Assembly: GCF_006494375.1 (NCBI RefSeq)
Contig: NZ_VHIZ01000050.1
Location: forward strand, 124,001 to 188,000
Source of the DNA: Pantoea anthophila
GTDB taxonomy: Bacteria; Pseudomonadota; Gammaproteobacteria; Enterobacterales; Enterobacteriaceae
Reading direction: 5' to 3'
DNA length: 64,000 bases
Shown here: positions 62,111 to 64,000 of the stretch, piece by piece
Layout of the letters: every line of letters starts with the position of its first letter
Position numbering within the stretch: the first letter of the stretch is position 1
Position numbers and translations under genes: made by a program
The notes under the pieces: generated by a model
Told to the model about the DNA's origin: nothing
What the model saw: only the letters and a program-made list of their open reading frames with translations
Database searches by the model: none

Positions 62111-64000
62111 TCAGGCTTTACGCAACACCGGTACACCCAGCTCACGGAAGTGCCCGACAAAAGGTGACGGCGCGCTTTTATCAAACAGCAGAAAAACCTG
62201 CTGGCGCGCCCGTGTCAGGGCGACGTAGGCCAGGCGGCGCTCTTCTGCATCCGGGAACGCTTCCGGCTGCGGTAACAGGCCCTGTTCGATAATCGATTCG
62301 CGCACGTTTGCCGGAAAGCCCTCTTTGCCCTGCTGCAACCCCAGCAGAATGACGTAGTCCGCCTGCTGGCCTTTACTGGCATGGATGGTCATAAATTCCA
62401 GATTGAGTTTCGGCCAGCGGGTTTTGGCTTTGTCCAGCACATCCGGTCGCAGGTAGTGATAGCGCGCCAGCAGCAGGATGCGCTCATCAGGCTTTACATA
62501 GCCGCTGAGTTTATTCAGCAACGGCTCCAGCTGATCGTCCGCCAGCAGTGAAATCGACTTTTTATTCCCTTTGGTGATGCTGTTAAGCGGCTTCGCCAGC
62601 TGCTGCGGATTCTGCTGGATAAAACGGTTCGCAATGTCGCCGATGCGATCGTTAAAGCGGTAAGTGGTATCCAGCACACAACGGTCACCCTCACCAAAGT
62701 AGTGATGAAACGCCGTCGTCAGCGTCATCTCTGCACCGCTGAAGCGGTAGATGGCCTGCCAGTCATCGCCAACGGCAAACAGGGCGGTGCGCCTGTTCTG
62801 CTGGCGTAAAGCGCTGAGCAAGGCGGCGCGCTGCGGTGAGATATCCTGAAACTCATCCACAAGAATGTGTTTCCAGGGGCTGATAAAGCGCCCTTTTTCC
62901 AGCAGAGCAATCGCCTGATGAATCAGCCCCGAAAAATCGACCGCGCCCTCCTCTTTTAACGCACTCTTCCACGCTTTCAGCAGGGGAGCCATCAGCCTGA
63001 TACGTTTGCTGAACAGATCGCGCATCTCTTCAGGCACTTCTGCGATCATCGCGGCCTGCGCGCCGCCATGCATGCGCATCAGACCCAGCCAGCGTTCGAG
63101 CCGGGACGCCAGGCGCTTAGCCAGTTTGTCATCCTCCCAGAATGGCCCCTCCGGCACCTCCCACTCCAGCTCGTCACGCAGCCATTGGCGCCAGCCGTTG
63201 GCCTGGGCCTTTTTTTCATGACACTGCTGCCGCCATTCCTGAATCAGCAGTGCACGACGTGCATCGGCATCGCTCTCCAGCTTGCTGATGACCGGCTGTT
63301 TGTTGCTGCCTTCACGAATAATATGCAGGGCCAAAGAATGGAAGGTTCGCGCCTGAATGTCACTGGCTGACAGTCGCGACTGGATACGGGCGTTCATCTC
63401 TTCTGCAGCCTGTCGGCCAAAGGCCAGCAGCAGAATTTGCTCGGCGCTGGCGAGATTGCGCTGCATTAACCAGCCCGCACGCGCCACCAGCACGGAGGTT
63501 TTACCGCTCCCGGCGCCCGCCAGCACCAGCAGAGAATTTTCGCCGTTGACTACCGCCTCGCATTGCGATTGATTGAGAGGCGTACTCTCGACCGTGTCGA
63601 AGAATGCCCGGTAACGGGTCAGCATTGCGGCGGTCCAGTCACGGTTTCGCTGCCGCAGGGCCGCCTCGCCCTGCTCCAGCCAGCGCTGACAGAAAGCCTG
63701 GTTTTCACGACAGTCAGCAAAATCCTTTAGGCGGGAGAGCGGCAGCGGCAACGCATCGAACTGCTGAATAATGGTGTTTTTCAGCGCCTGCAGTTCATGC
63801 CGGTTCAGCCAGCGATCCTGCGCACTGAATGCCTCAATGTCATCACGCAGGGTCTGCAGCACGTCGCGGCACACCGCACTCATCTCCAGGCTCCAGCTCT
63901 GCCAGGCCTGCAGCAGATAGTGATAAAAGCGCTGCGTTTCCTGCCATTCCGTGCCATGCAGCCGCACCACTTTTTCATCAGCCAGCAAAAATTCAAGTTC
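62111..64000 (-). CDS. helD: DNA helicase IV (partial, 5' end outside window)
   Basis: UvrD/Rep superfamily 1 helicase, about 629 of an expected 684 residues present; the N-terminus lies beyond the right edge (reading starts at ELEFLLADEKVV). The Walker A motif LLVLAGAGSGKTSVLVARAG, the ILVDEFQDISPQR Walker B region, GDDWQAIYRFSGAE, and the final VALTRARQ are all present. Its position opposite mgsA and close to csgI is as in E. coli. Confidence 0.97.
   Translation of the reverse strand, partial: ELEFLLADEKVVRLHGTEWQETQRFYHYLLQAWQSWSLEMSAVCRDVLQTLRDDIEAFSAQDRWLNRHELQALKNTIIQQFDALPLPLSRLKDFADCRENQAFCQRWLEQGEAALRQRNRDWTAAMLTRYRAFFDTVESTPLNQSQCEAVVNGENSLLVLAGAGSGKTSVLVARAGWLMQRNLASAEQILLLAFGRQAAEEMNARIQSRLSASDIQARTFHSLALHIIREGSNKQPVISKLESDADARRALLIQEWRQQCHEKKAQANGWRQWLRDELEWEVPEGPFWEDDKLAKRLASRLERWLGLMRMHGGAQAAMIAEVPEEMRDLFSKRIRLMAPLLKAWKSALKEEGAVDFSGLIHQAIALLEKGRFISPWKHILVDEFQDISPQRAALLSALRQQNRRTALFAVGDDWQAIYRFSGAEMTLTTAFHHYFGEGDRCVLDTTYRFNDRIGDIANRFIQQNPQQLAKPLNSITKGNKKSISLLADDQLEPLLNKLSGYVKPDERILLLARYHYLRPDVLDKAKTRWPKLNLEFMTIHASKGQQADYVILLGLQQGKEGFPANVRESIIEQGLLPQPEAFPDAEERRLAYVALTRARQQVFLLFDKSAPSPFVGHFRELGVPVLRKA

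Overview
The window looks like a chromosomal segment of an Erwiniaceae bacterium, most likely Pantoea. The core genes match Escherichia coli orthologues in identity and order: opgH-opgG/opgC/clsC; rutR/rutABCD-FG, ymdF, wrbA-yccJ, agp, serT, yccA-tusE, acyP, rlmI-hspQ, yccU, csgI-mgsA, helD; and uvrY-uvrC-pgsA-glyW-cysT-leuZ. A luxI-type gene directly downstream of sdiA is a hallmark of Pantoea and Erwinia. The genus call is an inference from gene content; no search was run.

Layout. 1-6649: osmoregulated periplasmic glucan synthesis (opgH, cut by the left edge; opgG; divergent opgC) and cardiolipin synthase clsC. A palindrome-rich repeat lies between the convergent opgC and clsC. 6805-8313: a glycosidase-like protein and two tiny single-span membrane proteins. 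8447-21890: a 16-gene aryl polyene (APE) operon, one transcription unit on the minus strand with 12 of 15 junctions overlapping. It encodes an aryl-acid ligase, two carrier proteins, ketosynthases, a ketoreductase, dehydratases, a thioesterase, a glycosyl/acyltransferase and an export/anchoring set (LolA-like, MMPL, lipoprotein). 22119-28804: a lipoprotein of unknown role, a MarR-controlled tripartite efflux operon, and an AraC regulator with a DUF2000 protein.

28900-34750: an accessory stretch. It holds a candidate small RNA with its own promoter and tandem terminators, an AriR/YmgB-like protein, a SulP transporter, small membrane and lipoprotein genes, and a frame-broken AriR-like gene. It ends in an AT-rich islet (GT25 glycosyltransferase plus acyltransferase-3) with a decayed phage integrase next to tRNA-Leu. 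34836-40523: tRNA Gly-Cys-Leu, pgsA, uvrC, uvrY, yecF, and the AHL synthase/SdiA pair. 40524-41689 holds no recognisable gene.

41690-51002: an extensin-like protein, cycA, a YdjM-like protein, rutR, and a rut uracil-catabolism operon that lacks rutE. The operon is preceded by a sigma-54 promoter, NtrC-type sites and a RutR-like box. 51003-64000: a DMT exporter, ymdF, wrbA, yccJ, a succinate-semialdehyde dehydrogenase, an Agp phosphatase with an unusual Ala/Lys-rich tail, two tandem tRNA-Ser(UGA) genes, yccA, tusE, acyP, rlmI, hspQ (with a clear heat-shock promoter), yccU, csgI, mgsA, and helD cut by the right edge.

Most of the window is ordinary enterobacterial backbone. The parts most worth following up are the APE operon without a visible methyltransferase, the candidate small RNA, the integrase-marked islet, the sdiA-luxI pair, the rutE-less rut operon, the Agp tail, and the small-protein pair at 8 kb.
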